A stretch of DNA of 64,000 bases from Raffaelea ambrosiae (Eukaryota > Ascomycota > Sordariomycetes > Ophiostomatales > Ophiostomataceae): NCBI GenBank assembly GCA_002778195.1, contig PCDI01000003.1, forward strand, positions 1,526,295 through 1,590,294, in the 5' to 3' direction. The position numbers and the translations under genes were made by a program. Shown here one piece after another: positions 1-10,178 of the stretch. Numbering within the stretch: the first letter of the stretch is position 1; the number at the start of each line of letters is the position of its first letter. The notes under the pieces were generated by a model, which was not told the DNA's origin, did not search any database, and saw only the letters and a program-made list of their open reading frames with translations.

Positions 1-849
1 CTCTGTTGGCTGCTGAACGACTGGTCAGAGTAGGTTGGCCGGCGTGCACACGCAATGTAAGGCAGGCTCGGCCCTATGCACGACCTTTTATCTGCGTGTT
101 ACCGGAGTATTGCTTACCAACTATTGATGGGCTGCTGCCTTATCCGTTTCGTACAACTTTTATTTATTTATTTATTTATTTATTTTTTGAAAGCAATGCA
201 CATACTGTTGCACATACCGTGACTCCGAGATTCATTGTGCTTTTCCCGCTATGTCCCTCGCGGGCAGCTCCGTCATAGATGCGGTGTTTTTCTGCTTTTG
301 TTTTTCCCCCGTGGGATGCGCATGTTCATTAGTGTGCAGCACCCAATGCAGAAGGTTGCGTCTCTGTGGAGAGCCCCTGAAACGACAAGGATGGTATCTG
401 TCCTCGTATCATGTGCGAGCCCGCACTGTATGTATGAGATATCCACTTATAGAGAGAAAGAGGTAAGGATCGGGCGTGTTGGAAGAGAGCGGCAAACGCC
501 CGATATGTTCGATCACGAGAATGGCCAGTTACGTATTTTTTTTTCTGCTTTTCCCGTCATTGCTTTCTCTTGGGGTATTCGGGCATCGCCACTCCCGGTC
601 TCTGCTTAATCGAGGGGAAGGATTCCGCCTTCTTTGAGCGTTGGGTCCTTCGTTTCTGCCTTCACGCTCTTTTCCTCTTGAGCCGTTTTCTTCGCTCATT
701 TCATTGGGTTTTCATGTTGCCCACACACTCTCTTGTTTTCACTCGCTCGCTCACTCTCTCATTCGCTTCTTTGTTGTTCGTTCTTCGGTTCTTCCAGCCC
801 TTCTTTTCCTTCCATATCACGGCACTCCCACTCGTTTCACTCTTTGGCC
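1..849. other. Intergenic, upstream of LysM gene
   Basis: No gene is supported here. Short ORFs exist but have no recognisable domain and are broken by T-rich, low-complexity sequence. The last 200 bases before the LysM start are a C/T-rich tract (many ttc/ctc runs), typical of the pyrimidine-rich leader upstream of a fungal start codon. Confidence 0.6.
158..187. repeat. TTTA tetranucleotide microsatellite
   Basis: About seven uninterrupted copies of the tetranucleotide TTTA, ending in a short T run. It is a simple-sequence repeat in intergenic DNA with no visible function. Confidence 0.9.
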
Positions 850-2913
850 ATGAAATTGCGTCAATGTCTTTTCCTGTCCTGCCTAGTGGGCGTGCAGGCA
901 GATAGTGTGCAGTTGCTCAACTGGACAGCAACCGACTACCCGGACCTGTCGTCGACGTGCCTGGGCGTGATCAACCAGGCCGTCTCCTGCAGTCCATCGC
1001 TGGTAGACACCACACGGTACGGACTGGACCGGCTGTGGTGGTACACAGACGACTGGCTGGCCAAGACGTGCACCAGCACCTGCAAGACCAGCCTGGCTAC
1101 TTGGCTGCGGCGCATCAACGGCGCGTGCGGGACGCAGCGAATTGTGGAGGACGACGGAAGCCAGGTGTTGCCCTCCCTGTACGCCGAGTACTTCTCGGAG
1201 CTGTACAGTGAAGCATGCGTGACGAGCGGCAGCAACAGCACTACGTTTTGCAATGCCGAAGCACGCAACCAGGCCGGTGTCGATGCGAGCAACCAAAACG
1301 TCACGGCCTCGCCGCAGCCATCCTACATCTGCAGCTCGTGCTACCTGTCGCTCGTGGCCACGCGGCTGGAGATGCCTCTGGCCTCGAACACGGACCAGGC
1401 GTCTCTGTGGTCGACCATCACGTCGCGCTGCGGCGTCACCACCATCTCGCTGACCACGCCGACGCCGACGACGTGGGTCATTCCAGCCTCGACCGATGCA
1501 AACAGCACGGCCACCACCACCACGTCTGGTTCCGCTACGCCAACCTGTGCAGGTGACACCTATACCGTCCAGGCAGGCGACGACTGCCACTCGGTGTCGA
1601 AGAGCCAGAACATCGACACCTTCCAGCTGCTGGCGGCCAACGGCCTGGCCTCGTACTGCTACGACTTCCCCCAAAACGGCAGTCTGTGCATCCCCTCGGC
1701 CAGGCAGTGTACGGTCCACACGGTGCAGGCCAACGAGACGTGCAGGACGCTGGCCAAGCTGGCCGGCAACGACACCACGGTGCCCCAGATTGTGTCGTGG
1801 AACCAGGAGGTGGGCTTTGACTGCAACAACATTGGCTCGCTCGTGGGCTTTGAGCTGTGCATCAGCGTGCCGGGAGGCCGCGTGAACCCTGTGACCACGA
1901 CGGATCCGGCCTCCACGACCGACGCCAGCAGCACAGCCACGACATCGCTCGACTGGACGCCGTTCACGTCCTTCCCTGCGGTGTCGGCCACGTCGACGGC
2001 CACGAGCACGGCCAGCAACGCCACCGCCGTGCCCCAGGCCACCATCGCGCCCCTCGCCAACGGCACCCGTCTCGACTGCTACCACTACGAGCAGCCCCCT
2101 CTGCTGACGAATCGCCTGCAGAGCAACACGACGTCGTCGTGCGCGGACGCGGCCGCGATGTACAACATTACGGTGGACGACCTGGTCGCGTGGAACCCGT
2201 CCCTGAACACGTCGCTGGCGGCCGGCGGCGGCAGCTGCACGCTGGACAACCGCTACCGCTACTGCGTGGTGGCCTACGCCACGTCGGCCAACGCCACGGA
2301 CGCCTGCGACCAGTGGGCGATGCCGATGCCCGGGTACACGTGCGCGCAGTTTGCCAACATCAACGGCGTCGACACGGACCAGTTTGTGCTGTGGAACCCC
2401 AGCGTGGGCGCCGACTGCAGCACGTTCTCGCTGTCGACGCCGTACTGCGTGTCCGTCTACGGCTACCGGCCCGGCGGCGAGATTGCCACGTGCAACAAGT
2501 GGGCGATGGCCAACAACACCGACTGGACCACCCAGCCGTGCCAGGAGCTCGAGACCGAGTTCGGACTGAGCCACGCCCGCTTCGTCGCCTGGAACCCGTC
2601 GGTCCAGGACAACTGCACGGGCCTCTACGAGCACTACGAGTACTGCGTGTCCGTCCCGGGCTTCAAGCCGACCTACACCACGCCGGTGACATCCACCCTT
2701 GCCCCTTCCAGTGCCACGGCCTCCGTCTCTTCCTCTGCGTCGTCGTCGTCCGCCGCAGTGCTCTCCTCGGCGGCCACCACACCCACGACACTGGTCACGT
2801 CCTCCACGGCCGCTGCCAGTGCCAACGCTGTGAAAGCCAGCTCCGGTGGATCGATTACGTCAGCACCGAAGACAGCACCTGCTTCCTCGGCCGCCACGGC
2901 GACCTCTGCGTGA
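850..2913 (+). CDS. Secreted multi-LysM domain protein
   Basis: A 687-residue protein predicted to be secreted and to bind chitin-type N-acetylglucosamine polymers at the cell surface. Residues 1-17 form a signal peptide (MKLRQCLFLSCLVGVQA). Residues 18-200 are a Cys-rich N-terminal region, followed by a Ser/Thr linker. Five LysM-like modules start near residues 233, 287, 410, 486 and 548; the last four carry the LysM hallmark 'WN' (SWNQ, AWNPS, LWNPS, AWNPS) and flanking Cys pairs. Residues 608-687 are a Ser/Thr/Ala tail with no hydrophobic end, so there is no clear GPI signal. N-glycosylation sequons are frequent. The frame is open 39 codons further upstream, but the ATG at 850 is chosen because it directly precedes the signal peptide. 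No intron is needed. Family knowledge: fungal multi-LysM proteins act in wall binding or chitin masking. Which of these this one does is not visible. Confidence 0.88.
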   Translation: MKLRQCLFLSCLVGVQADSVQLLNWTATDYPDLSSTCLGVINQAVSCSPSLVDTTRYGLDRLWWYTDDWLAKTCTSTCKTSLATWLRRINGACGTQRIVEDDGSQVLPSLYAEYFSELYSEACVTSGSNSTTFCNAEARNQAGVDASNQNVTASPQPSYICSSCYLSLVATRLEMPLASNTDQASLWSTITSRCGVTTISLTTPTPTTWVIPASTDANSTATTTTSGSATPTCAGDTYTVQAGDDCHSVSKSQNIDTFQLLAANGLASYCYDFPQNGSLCIPSARQCTVHTVQANETCRTLAKLAGNDTTVPQIVSWNQEVGFDCNNIGSLVGFELCISVPGGRVNPVTTTDPASTTDASSTATTSLDWTPFTSFPAVSATSTATSTASNATAVPQATIAPLANGTRLDCYHYEQPPLLTNRLQSNTTSSCADAAAMYNITVDDLVAWNPSLNTSLAAGGGSCTLDNRYRYCVVAYATSANATDACDQWAMPMPGYTCAQFANINGVDTDQFVLWNPSVGADCSTFSLSTPYCVSVYGYRPGGEIATCNKWAMANNTDWTTQPCQELETEFGLSHARFVAWNPSVQDNCTGLYEHYEYCVSVPGFKPTYTTPVTSTLAPSSATASVSSSASSSSAAVLSSAATTPTTLVTSSTAAASANAVKASSGGSITSAPKTAPASSAATATSA

Positions 2914-3116
2914 TTTCGGGTTTCTTTTTTTCTTTTCTTTTTCTGGCCTCCGGTATTCCTGTAGATATCAATTCTCGTCATTTGTTCCTACATATGACAA
3001 AATTTTTTTATTTTTATTTTTTCCATTTTTTTGGATATGTATTCATTCTCTCTCATTTTTATGCATTCACATCCTTATTCGTACGCGTGCATTCAACAAT
3101 AGAAAAATATAAATGA

Positions 3117-4616
3117 TCAGGCCCAAGGAAAATTAGACGAGCTCTCCTCTTTTGCTTCCCTTCCTCCTTTCCCAACCTGTTCAATCTTCTCCTTGGGCAC
3201 ACTCCTCTCGCTGGGAAGACGGCCCCTCTCGTCCCGGATGTCGCTTCTTGCGCCATACTGCAGCAGCAGATCGACGGCGTGCGTGTCGCCGATGTGCATG
3301 GCAACGTGCAGCGCAGTCTGGGTGAATCCGCCGGGTCGATCGCTTCCCACCATACTCTTCGCCGCGACGCTGGGATCCATGCCCAGACCGCCTTTCTTGA
3401 CGTCGCCCAGCAGGTAGGCCAGCTTGCCGTCACGTTCTGGATTGGTGTCGTCTGTCCCGTGCGCCGCGGCCTCCACCGTGCTGAGCAGGAGGCGGGCTAC
3501 GACCTGCTTGGGCAGCTGGGCCGCCGGGAAGATGCCATCGGGCCCCACAATCTGCTTCAGCACACGCACACTGCCCTCTCGGGCGGCGTCTTCCAACAGC
3601 TGGCGCGTGTTGTCTTGGACCAGCGCTTCTGCCGCCGCGGCTGCCGCTGCTTCGGCCTGCCGCTTCTTCTCGGCCGCGGACACATACCTGGGGAGGGGCA
3701 GTTGCTCGAATCCTTTCCTCGCCAGCGCCTGGAGCTTTCCCCGCAGCAGCCCACGAACACCCCGTGGGCTGCTCTCGGGGGGGTTCCCGCGTTCCTTTTC
3801 CTCTTGTCGGTTGTCGCTGCTCTTGCCGTTGTTTTCTGTCGTCTCGGACCATGGCATGCGCACAAACCCCGTGTCCACGAGTGTCCGCAGCAGACTCGCA
3901 GTGCCCTGCTCCAGCTTGTGGCCCGCGGTACCGTTGGCAAAGTCCGCCTCGGTCCAGTGGAAGAGCGAGCCGAACGTGCGCCCTGTCGTGGCCGGGCGCC
4001 AGTGGTTCCGGATCAGGGCGGATTCCGCCTGCGGGAACTGGAAGTTCTCACCGTAGCGAGGGTCTCGGACGAACAGGCGCAGGGAAAACGTGGCGATCTC
4101 GTCTGACGGAGGACCCAGGCTGGCCAGCGACACCAGCGTCTCGGCCAGCTGCGGCGTGCGCCTCGACGGGATCTGGTGCCCCTTGACGGCGAGAAACAGC
4201 AGCACGTCGCGAACGCTGGGCGTCTGCAGAAACGACACGCCCGTCGCAGCTTGGACGGACGTGGCCACGCTTTGGACCGTCGAGTCCGGCGAAGACAGCG
4301 GCGGAGCCAGGCGGCCCCGGCAGAAGTCTGTCAGACGTCGGAAGCCGTTGCGCACCGGCTCAGCAAAGTCGAATACGAGATGTGCGGTATGCGGCGGACC
4401 GAAGCCCATCTCCGAGGCGTCGTCGAATACTTGTGCGAACAGGGTGTCGTAGGTCTGGTCCGTAGGAAGTTGCGCGTCTTCCAGTCGGTGCACGCCGACG
4501 GCATGCGTCTGCTCGTCGACCCGAAAGACATGTGCGGAGACCTCTCTCGGCAGTGGGCCCACCGGCAGAGGCTGGGAGAGTTGAAAGAGACGTGCATCCA
4601 CGGCTTCGCTACTCAT
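3117..4616 (-). CDS. Ankyrin-tailed protein of unknown function
   Basis: A 499-residue single-exon protein. The N-terminal ~300 residues have no domain I recognise. The middle contains an acidic/basic linker (residues ~255-275) and an Ala-rich helix (EAAAAAAAEAL) that may form a coiled coil. The C-terminal ~130 residues contain two ankyrin-like units: a degenerate one with ALVQDN/LLEDAAREGSVRVLK, and a clear one with TALHVAMHIGDTHAVDLLLQYGA. The frame is open 25 codons further upstream and would add a hydrophobic leader, but that stretch lies in an A/T-rich leader. The ATG at 4616 (MSSEAVDAR) is the better start, making the protein probably cytosolic or nuclear. It converges tail-to-tail with the LysM gene, 203 bases apart. 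It resembles lineage-restricted fungal ankyrin proteins; no function is assigned. Confidence 0.7.
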   Translation of the reverse strand: MSSEAVDARLFQLSQPLPVGPLPREVSAHVFRVDEQTHAVGVHRLEDAQLPTDQTYDTLFAQVFDDASEMGFGPPHTAHLVFDFAEPVRNGFRRLTDFCRGRLAPPLSSPDSTVQSVATSVQAATGVSFLQTPSVRDVLLFLAVKGHQIPSRRTPQLAETLVSLASLGPPSDEIATFSLRLFVRDPRYGENFQFPQAESALIRNHWRPATTGRTFGSLFHWTEADFANGTAGHKLEQGTASLLRTLVDTGFVRMPWSETTENNGKSSDNRQEEKERGNPPESSPRGVRGLLRGKLQALARKGFEQLPLPRYVSAAEKKRQAEAAAAAAAEALVQDNTRQLLEDAAREGSVRVLKQIVGPDGIFPAAQLPKQVVARLLLSTVEAAAHGTDDTNPERDGKLAYLLGDVKKGGLGMDPSVAAKSMVGSDRPGGFTQTALHVAMHIGDTHAVDLLLQYGARSDIRDERGRLPSERSVPKEKIEQVGKGGREAKEESSSNFPWA

Positions 4617-6138
4617 GATGGCTAGATGTGGTGCTGTCTGTTGAACAAAGAGCAAAAGCAAAAGAAAAAGGCAAAAGAAAACTTGGTACATGCTGGTGGA
4701 GTTCCTGTGTGACCTGGATTGTTCTTTGTTCGTTTTGGCACTGTTTGGGGAGCCTCATTTATATTATTATATGCTTATGCTTAAGGCGATGCTAGCGCGG
4801 ATTAGGCAATTTCGCTGTCCCCACACAACATGTCATGTCCCACTTTTTACGGGCGCGGTTGATGTGGATCCGAATTGTTTATCTTTCTGCAGATTTCTGT
4901 ACGGAAAGGAGGGGGGGCGTGGGCGCAGTGATTTGCACGCGAGCCCGAAGATGTGTTTGGATTAAAAAACGACTGTTACCGCACACAATACTCGCTGTAC
5001 TCAGGCCACTATCTCTACTTTACGCTCTTATGGTGGCCATCGCGGGTCGTGGGGCCTGTCCGAAATGATATCCCCTATGAACATGCCCAGTCAATAAAAC
5101 CACCGCGGGACAACTTCAAAATGTCACAAAACATAGGCCGTGTGCGTGGCTATCTGGTCGGTTAACATAGCCAATTCTCAAGGTGTTTGGAGGAGCCAGG
5201 CATCCATTTGTGCAAGATACCTCTCCGCCCTTATACCAACTAGTTTTCAGTATGGCGTAGGCGGTTTCGATATCTGGTACGTGGCGAGGCTGACCATGCT
5301 CGCTTTATACGTCAATACGCACATACAAAGGCCCCAAGCCACATAATGAAGGCCCCAGTGATACGAAAAAGGCCGTCACGATCGAATTTTACTTGGTTAA
5401 ATCCCGATAACTTTCGGCCCACCTCCTAGCGGACGGCACTCATAATTTCTGGGAAAGCCAAAAAGGCATGAAACAACAGGAGAAGACAAACGAAGAAGAG
5501 GGAGGGTGCTCTACCAACAGGAAATCAACAGGCGCAGACAGCAGTGACAGAAGAAGAAAGAAGGGCTCGCTCTCAGACGTTGAGTACCATGACGATACTG
5601 CTCTTGATGGCCACTCGGACGGCTTCTCTATCTTGTCTATGGGGATAAACAAGCAGGAGTGATACACTGCGTCGAAAGAAAGCGTGAAAGACACAATTTA
5701 GGACCCGTTCGACGGTAGACCATTGTGGAATATGCTTCTAGACAACTGACCTTGAAATATAAAACAATCGGGTTTGGGGGCGCTTCATCTGTCTCAGATC
5801 TATCCGCTACGGCGGTGATGTGCTTGGTTAATGGATAGATAAGCAAGAGGGTTGATGTTGTGTGAAGCATACAAGCTTGTGTTGACTCTGGTGATCCGGC
5901 TTCCTTTTCAGCACCCCCTAACCGCCCGTTCAAAGTACCACGTGACCCCGACTGCCGTCATAGGGCGCAATGTTGGGCGCAATGTTTCCTACGGGACTTC
6001 TTCCAAGATCATTCACTCCACGTCCTATTTGAGCCTTTAAGAGATGAGAAAAGTTCGACGGCTGGTGGTTGGCTGAGGCGTTGGGGAGCCCCAGAGCCAC
6101 CCCTCCGGCCTCACGTCTTTCCAAACTCACGTTGCGAA
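4617..6138. other. Long intergenic region
   Basis: No supported gene. Only short ORFs occur, on both strands, without domain similarity. The stretch is less GC-rich than the neighbouring genes and leads into relic sequence, so it may hold unrecognisably decayed genes. Confidence 0.5.
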
Positions 6139-6616
6139 GCTATAGACCCATCCAGAAGCGTCGAAGAGGAGTCCACCTCGGACAAGGTCTCCAAGACCGG
6201 TACCAAGTAGTTGCAAGACCGGGCTTTGGCTCCAGCTCCACCACCTGGCTTGGCCATGCTCTTCGGTATGTTTATACGTGCCACTCGCAGTCTCGTGCAT
6301 GCATACAGTTGCGAAGTGCCCGGGGACTGTCACCCAGACTCGAGACCGCAGATATGTTTCTCTTAAGGTTTATGTCCACACCATCTAGAACAACCATGAG
6401 CTCAACGTCTACGACCACCTGAAGAAGCACGCGTTACTCCTCGGTCCACTCCACACCCGTCCCATGGAATGCTCCTTCAAGTTCCCGAGGCCCTGTGGCT
6501 GTCATGATGTTCTCGTGCAGATGCCTTTGGCCATAGCCATGGCCGACATCCAGAATAGCACGTCAGGCGAGGTATTCCCTCTCATTGTGAAAGAGTCTAT
6601 GAAGCAAGTCGTCCCG
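6139..6616 (+). pseudogene. SRPK-like protein kinase relic
   Basis: This is an N-lobe fragment of an SRPK/CMGC-type Ser/Thr kinase. The reading frame at 6139-6265 gives the lead-in DRYQVVARPGFGSSSTTWL, which matches the glycine loop of this family (GxGxxSTxW). A canonical intron (GTATGT...CGCAG, 6266-6351) follows. The next exon opens with RYVSLKVYV, which supplies the VALK-type lysine, but is cut by an in-frame TAG at 6386-6388. It then continues NNHELNVYDHLKKH and CGCHDVLVQM, matching the helix C and hinge region. The exon ends at a GTGAGT donor at 6617, and I find no catalytic loop (HxD) or DFG downstream. The retained intron suggests that decay of a genuine gene, not retroposition, produced it. 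It cannot encode an active kinase as read. Confidence 0.6.
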
Positions 6617-7875
6617 GTGAGTTGGAGAAAGAAGGAAAACACTGGTGAAACAAAGGAGAATACTCGCTTACGGAGCAGAATGTAGATAAAGCAGAAGCTC
6701 TGCCAGACAAGAGAGAAGAAGCAGGCCAGGGAGTTTTTTCGGATAAACGTTGCTTTTTTTGTCAACGCTGCTTTTCTATTGTTCTACCTCCTCTCGTTTG
6801 ATTTTCAAATAAAAGAGCCTCCAGGAAGGCTCCCTTTTGCCACCCCCTATCTGATCATTACCTACGGACACTACAAAAGATGCCGTGTTCTCCTTCACCA
6901 TGTTCCCCCAGTCTTGCAATCATTGCACTCCGCGATCCGTATATCCATTGCTGCACGGTACCTTGTATGAACAGACTAAGAGACTTCACCAACCACAAGA
7001 CACTTGCAAAATGCATACCAGGCTAACGCACTGCCCCCGCATGCGAACGTCGAATATTGAGGACCGTGCGAAGGAGCACGCGAAAGGACGCTTTGGGATA
7101 TGCAGCAGTACTGTCAAAATTTCATATCCGTACGAGATCTTCTCACACTCACAACATTGCCCGGACGTTCTAGCCATGTCGCCATGGATCAGGGCTTCGG
7201 CCTTGCCAAGTCGATGTTGACAAGCGTAGCCAACCAAGGCCTGTATCGCCTACCGTATCCTATATGGTAGAGCGCGCATTCTGTGCCCGCAGATGTAGGA
7301 TCGGGTCTCGCAAGTGCAGCAAATGAGGAAACAGGCCCCGGATGGAAACGATGTCCTTCGGCCTCGTATTTGGACACTAGCTAGCATATGGCGCTTGCTC
7401 CGTCCATGCTACGTAGCAGTCATGCACAGGGGGGCAAGAGCGACAGCCATGTACAGGGAGCCAAGAGAGAGCGGGCACACTCCAGCGGCGAAAGGAGACG
7501 CGACATCGGACGGGGATCGTGAGGCAGCTCCATCTGGGGTCCGTCTCGGGAAACAACATGTATCAGACACACGGGGACGGGAGATGAGCTGGGTGGTTCG
7601 TCGTCCGTCTTTCGGAGCCAGCTGCGGTGTATTTTGGTTCTCTTCACAAAACCTCACAACCGACTTACATCACGGAGGCACCTTTTGTGAGGCACCTTTC
7701 GCGCGTCTCGTCCCGTCTTTGGCCTCTTCGTTCTTGTCTTTCTTCCTGGACGGTAGTGCAGTTGGCCGCAGCGAGCGAAATGCTCACCACATGGGCAGGG
7801 TTGCGCAAAAAGGCATGGCCTGCGGGATGGCCCGACTGTAGTGTGTACAGAGTACTAACCATGAACGGCTAGGCT
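6617..7875. other. Unassigned region between two relics
   Basis: No supported gene. Several 60-175-residue ORFs are present, but none shows a domain. The C-lobe of the upstream kinase relic was looked for here (HRD, DFG and APE motifs) and not found. Confidence 0.45.
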
Positions 7876-9530
7876 TTCTCGACCGACCCGAGCACGTATC
7901 AGATCTTGCGCTGCGGCGTCAAGGCCGCGAACCGCGCAGCCATGGCCAAGAGCGTCGTCGCCTACACAACCGACAACAGTCTGAACGGCATCGACCTCAA
8001 TAAAGAGCACCCAGGCGTGAGTGTAAACAAGAGACTGTGCAGCAGCGGAAGATTACAATCTAGAAGTCTTCAGGGACATGTTTGCGCATTCCGCCAGACG
8101 AAACAGAGGAGATTATTGATCTGGCTCTGGCGTTTGTCGGCCTCGCTGGCACGGTTGGCGTGTCGAGTCTGTTTAACATAGGTGAGTCCGGCCCCGACCC
8201 CTTCCTGGGAAGAGCATGGAATGTCAGCCACCCTCCTCGCCTGCTTTCTCACCCATTTTTCGGTGCTCAAGGACCTGCCGAAATTTAAAGATAAAAAAAG
8301 GCCAAGATTGCCTACGAAATCTACAAGGACCTCTCCATGGCCGTGGTCACCTTTGGTGTCTCTGTCAGCACGTACATCCAAAGAGACTCGGGCCAGTGGA
8401 CTGCCGATTCCCAGGACAACTTCAAGAACTATATGGGCCCGACCATAAAAGCCTGGCAAAGTTCCACAGCGCAAACTCTACGAGCCCTTTTCAACGGCGA
8501 GCCCGACAGTCTACAGCTACTATAGTCCCTCGTCGCTGATAGTACGTTTATTGTGGGCGGCAATTCGGAGACGTATATCCTCCCGAGCCCGACATTAGCA
8601 ATACGATGGTACGGCTATAAAAAAGAATATTATATATAACTATTACGTTTATACGATCCTTTTTATTTGGTCGGTTACCTGTAACAAAGATATTGTAGTG
8701 GATACGAAGAAAAGCCACGATATGAGTTATAACGACATCTATCTGGTCAAAGACGCCGTTATTTACTATTTTAACGACAACAAATTACCGATCTCTAAAA
8801 CAACTTTAAAGTTGTATAAATTCAACCATATAAACTTTATTTAACAGCGCGCCCGGTAGTTTATAACTAGCATAATCATTCGGCCGATGGCACGTTCATC
8901 GCGAGCGGCGATCCGGAGACGCACATCCTCTCGAGCCCCAGCTACGACATTGGCGATGACAATGTCACGGCCCTGCAGAACAACATCGCGCACAGCTATT
9001 ACGCCTGCACGATCCCCTCTGTTTGGTCGGCCGACGGCGACAGAGTCGTTGTGGTGGACACGGAAAAAGGCTGCGACGTCGATCTTGCCGACGTCCACCT
9101 GGTTCAGGACGCGGCTACCTCCTACTACGAAGAAACGCTGTATGGCCTTGTTTGCCCAAACGGCAATGCCCAGTCATGCACGGGCAGCGGCAACAATAGA
9201 CTTGGATGCACAAACAACACCTTTTCCAACGCCTCCGGCATGAATGGAGGCAGCACTACCAATGCCACGAATCCTGGGTCGCATACGGACCTCCTAGACG
9301 GCGACATCACCACGCCGGGCTACATCATCATCCCCGTGTGCACGGCCGAGTACGCCTTTGCCAACTGGAAGGCACATGACGACAAAGCGGCTGGCGTGGA
9401 CTACTGGCCGTGCGGCATCTACCAGTCGCCCAACGACTGCGCGATCTCGTCGTTTATCGAAGAGACCAGCAGCGTGTCCCCTCGCGTTTCCGACTGCCTA
9501 GGCCTGGCCAACAATATCCGCGTGTCTTGG
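7876..9530 (+). pseudogene. Killer-toxin-like GH18 chitinase, collapsed
   Basis: This is a broken relic of the large fungal class V chitinases with killer-toxin-like architecture. Bases 7876-8016 encode the GH18 core around the catalytic strand: FSTDPSTYQ...ANRAAMAK, then LNGIDLNKEHPG. The family signature is DGxDxDxE; here two aspartates are Asn (N-G-I-D-L-N-K-E) and only the final Glu is kept. A GTGAGT donor follows at once. From about 8090 the sequence is family C-terminal: IIDLALAFVGLAGTVGVSSLF, then an exon with NFKNYMGPTIKAWQSS that stops at TAG 8523-8525. Bases 8886-9530 give a long C-terminal block ending SFIEETSSVSPRVSDCLGLANNI. The rest of the GH18 barrel, the LysM modules and the signal peptide are absent, so this is a deletion-collapsed gene with stops, not a functional enzyme. 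Whether the last block is transcribed is unknown. Confidence 0.7.
8544..8757 (+). repeat. Diverged AT-rich duplicate of 8892-9115
   Basis: This segment aligns collinearly, with small indels, to 8892-9115 inside the chitinase relic. Matched anchors include acgttta-ttg-ggcggcaattcggagac against acgttcatcgcgagcggcgatccggagac, tttatttggtcgg against gtttggtcggcc, and acatctatctggtcaaagacgcc against acgtccacctggttcaggacgcg. The upstream copy is strongly AT-enriched and full of stops, while the downstream copy is GC-rich and open. Many differences are C-to-T or G-to-A, as repeat-induced point mutation (RIP) would give, but not all are. Confidence 0.6.
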
Positions 9531-10178
9531 TCTCTCAGGCTTGTTCCAATTGAGAATGCGGTTCGTTGTGTTTTCAACTACAGCCGATCGACTGTATTGG
9601 CGGTCCAGGCTTGTTTTCGCGCTGTGAAGAAATCAGTTGTTTCCCACCCGATGGCCGGGTGCACCCCCAAGCCGGCAGCTGTCGCATTCAGCCGCGATTG
9701 TTACAGCCCTCGCAACACACAATTAGCAGGCGCTAAAACTACACGTCGCATACATAGCGCTTGTACCAGAGATACACCGCACACAACCCGCGATGGTCCG
9801 GACGGGTGCCCCGGTTTGGAGCCGCAGGTGTCCTCTCGTGGAATGCGGGTTCTTTCCGAGCGTCGCCCATGGCCCTAGTGCAGACCCCGCTGCAACATGC
9901 ACGTCTAAGCGAGGGTCTAGGCCGAAAGAAGCATGTAGTTCGCAGAGTGGCATTTGTCCCGCAATCCTCCCTGCGGATCTTGGGTAGATGGTTTTTCTGG
10001 GTCGCTGGTTTTCTCGTCCCGTCTCGTTCATCTGTTCTTTTTGCAAACCCATCCCTTCACAGCTGTCGACGAGAACGACGCATCGGGCAATCGCCGCAAA
10101 GCCTCCATGATCTATAGACTTTTCCTCTCCTAGCCGCAATCGTCAACCTTGCTGCGAATCACACCACCCGCGACCACC
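9531..10178. other. Intergenic, upstream of ABC transporter
   Basis: No supported gene. ORFs on both strands lack domains. The final 40 bases before the ABC transporter start are C-rich leader (accacccgcgaccacc). Confidence 0.5.

Noticed and set aside
733..849. Upstream-extended start of the LysM protein
   Set aside because: It adds 39 codons of C/T-rich leader sequence (Ser/Phe/Leu only). The signal peptide begins at the Met encoded at 850.
883..2634. 583-codon minus-strand ORF opposite the LysM gene
   Set aside because: Arg/Val/Gly-rich shadow translation with no domain, fully overlapping an evidenced gene.
4617..4691. Hydrophobic N-terminal extension of the ankyrin-tailed protein as a signal peptide
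   Set aside because: The 25 extra codons lie in an A/T-rich leader and encode a low-complexity run (FFCLFLLLLLF). The Met at 4616 gives a protein without it, and no family member is known to me to be secreted.
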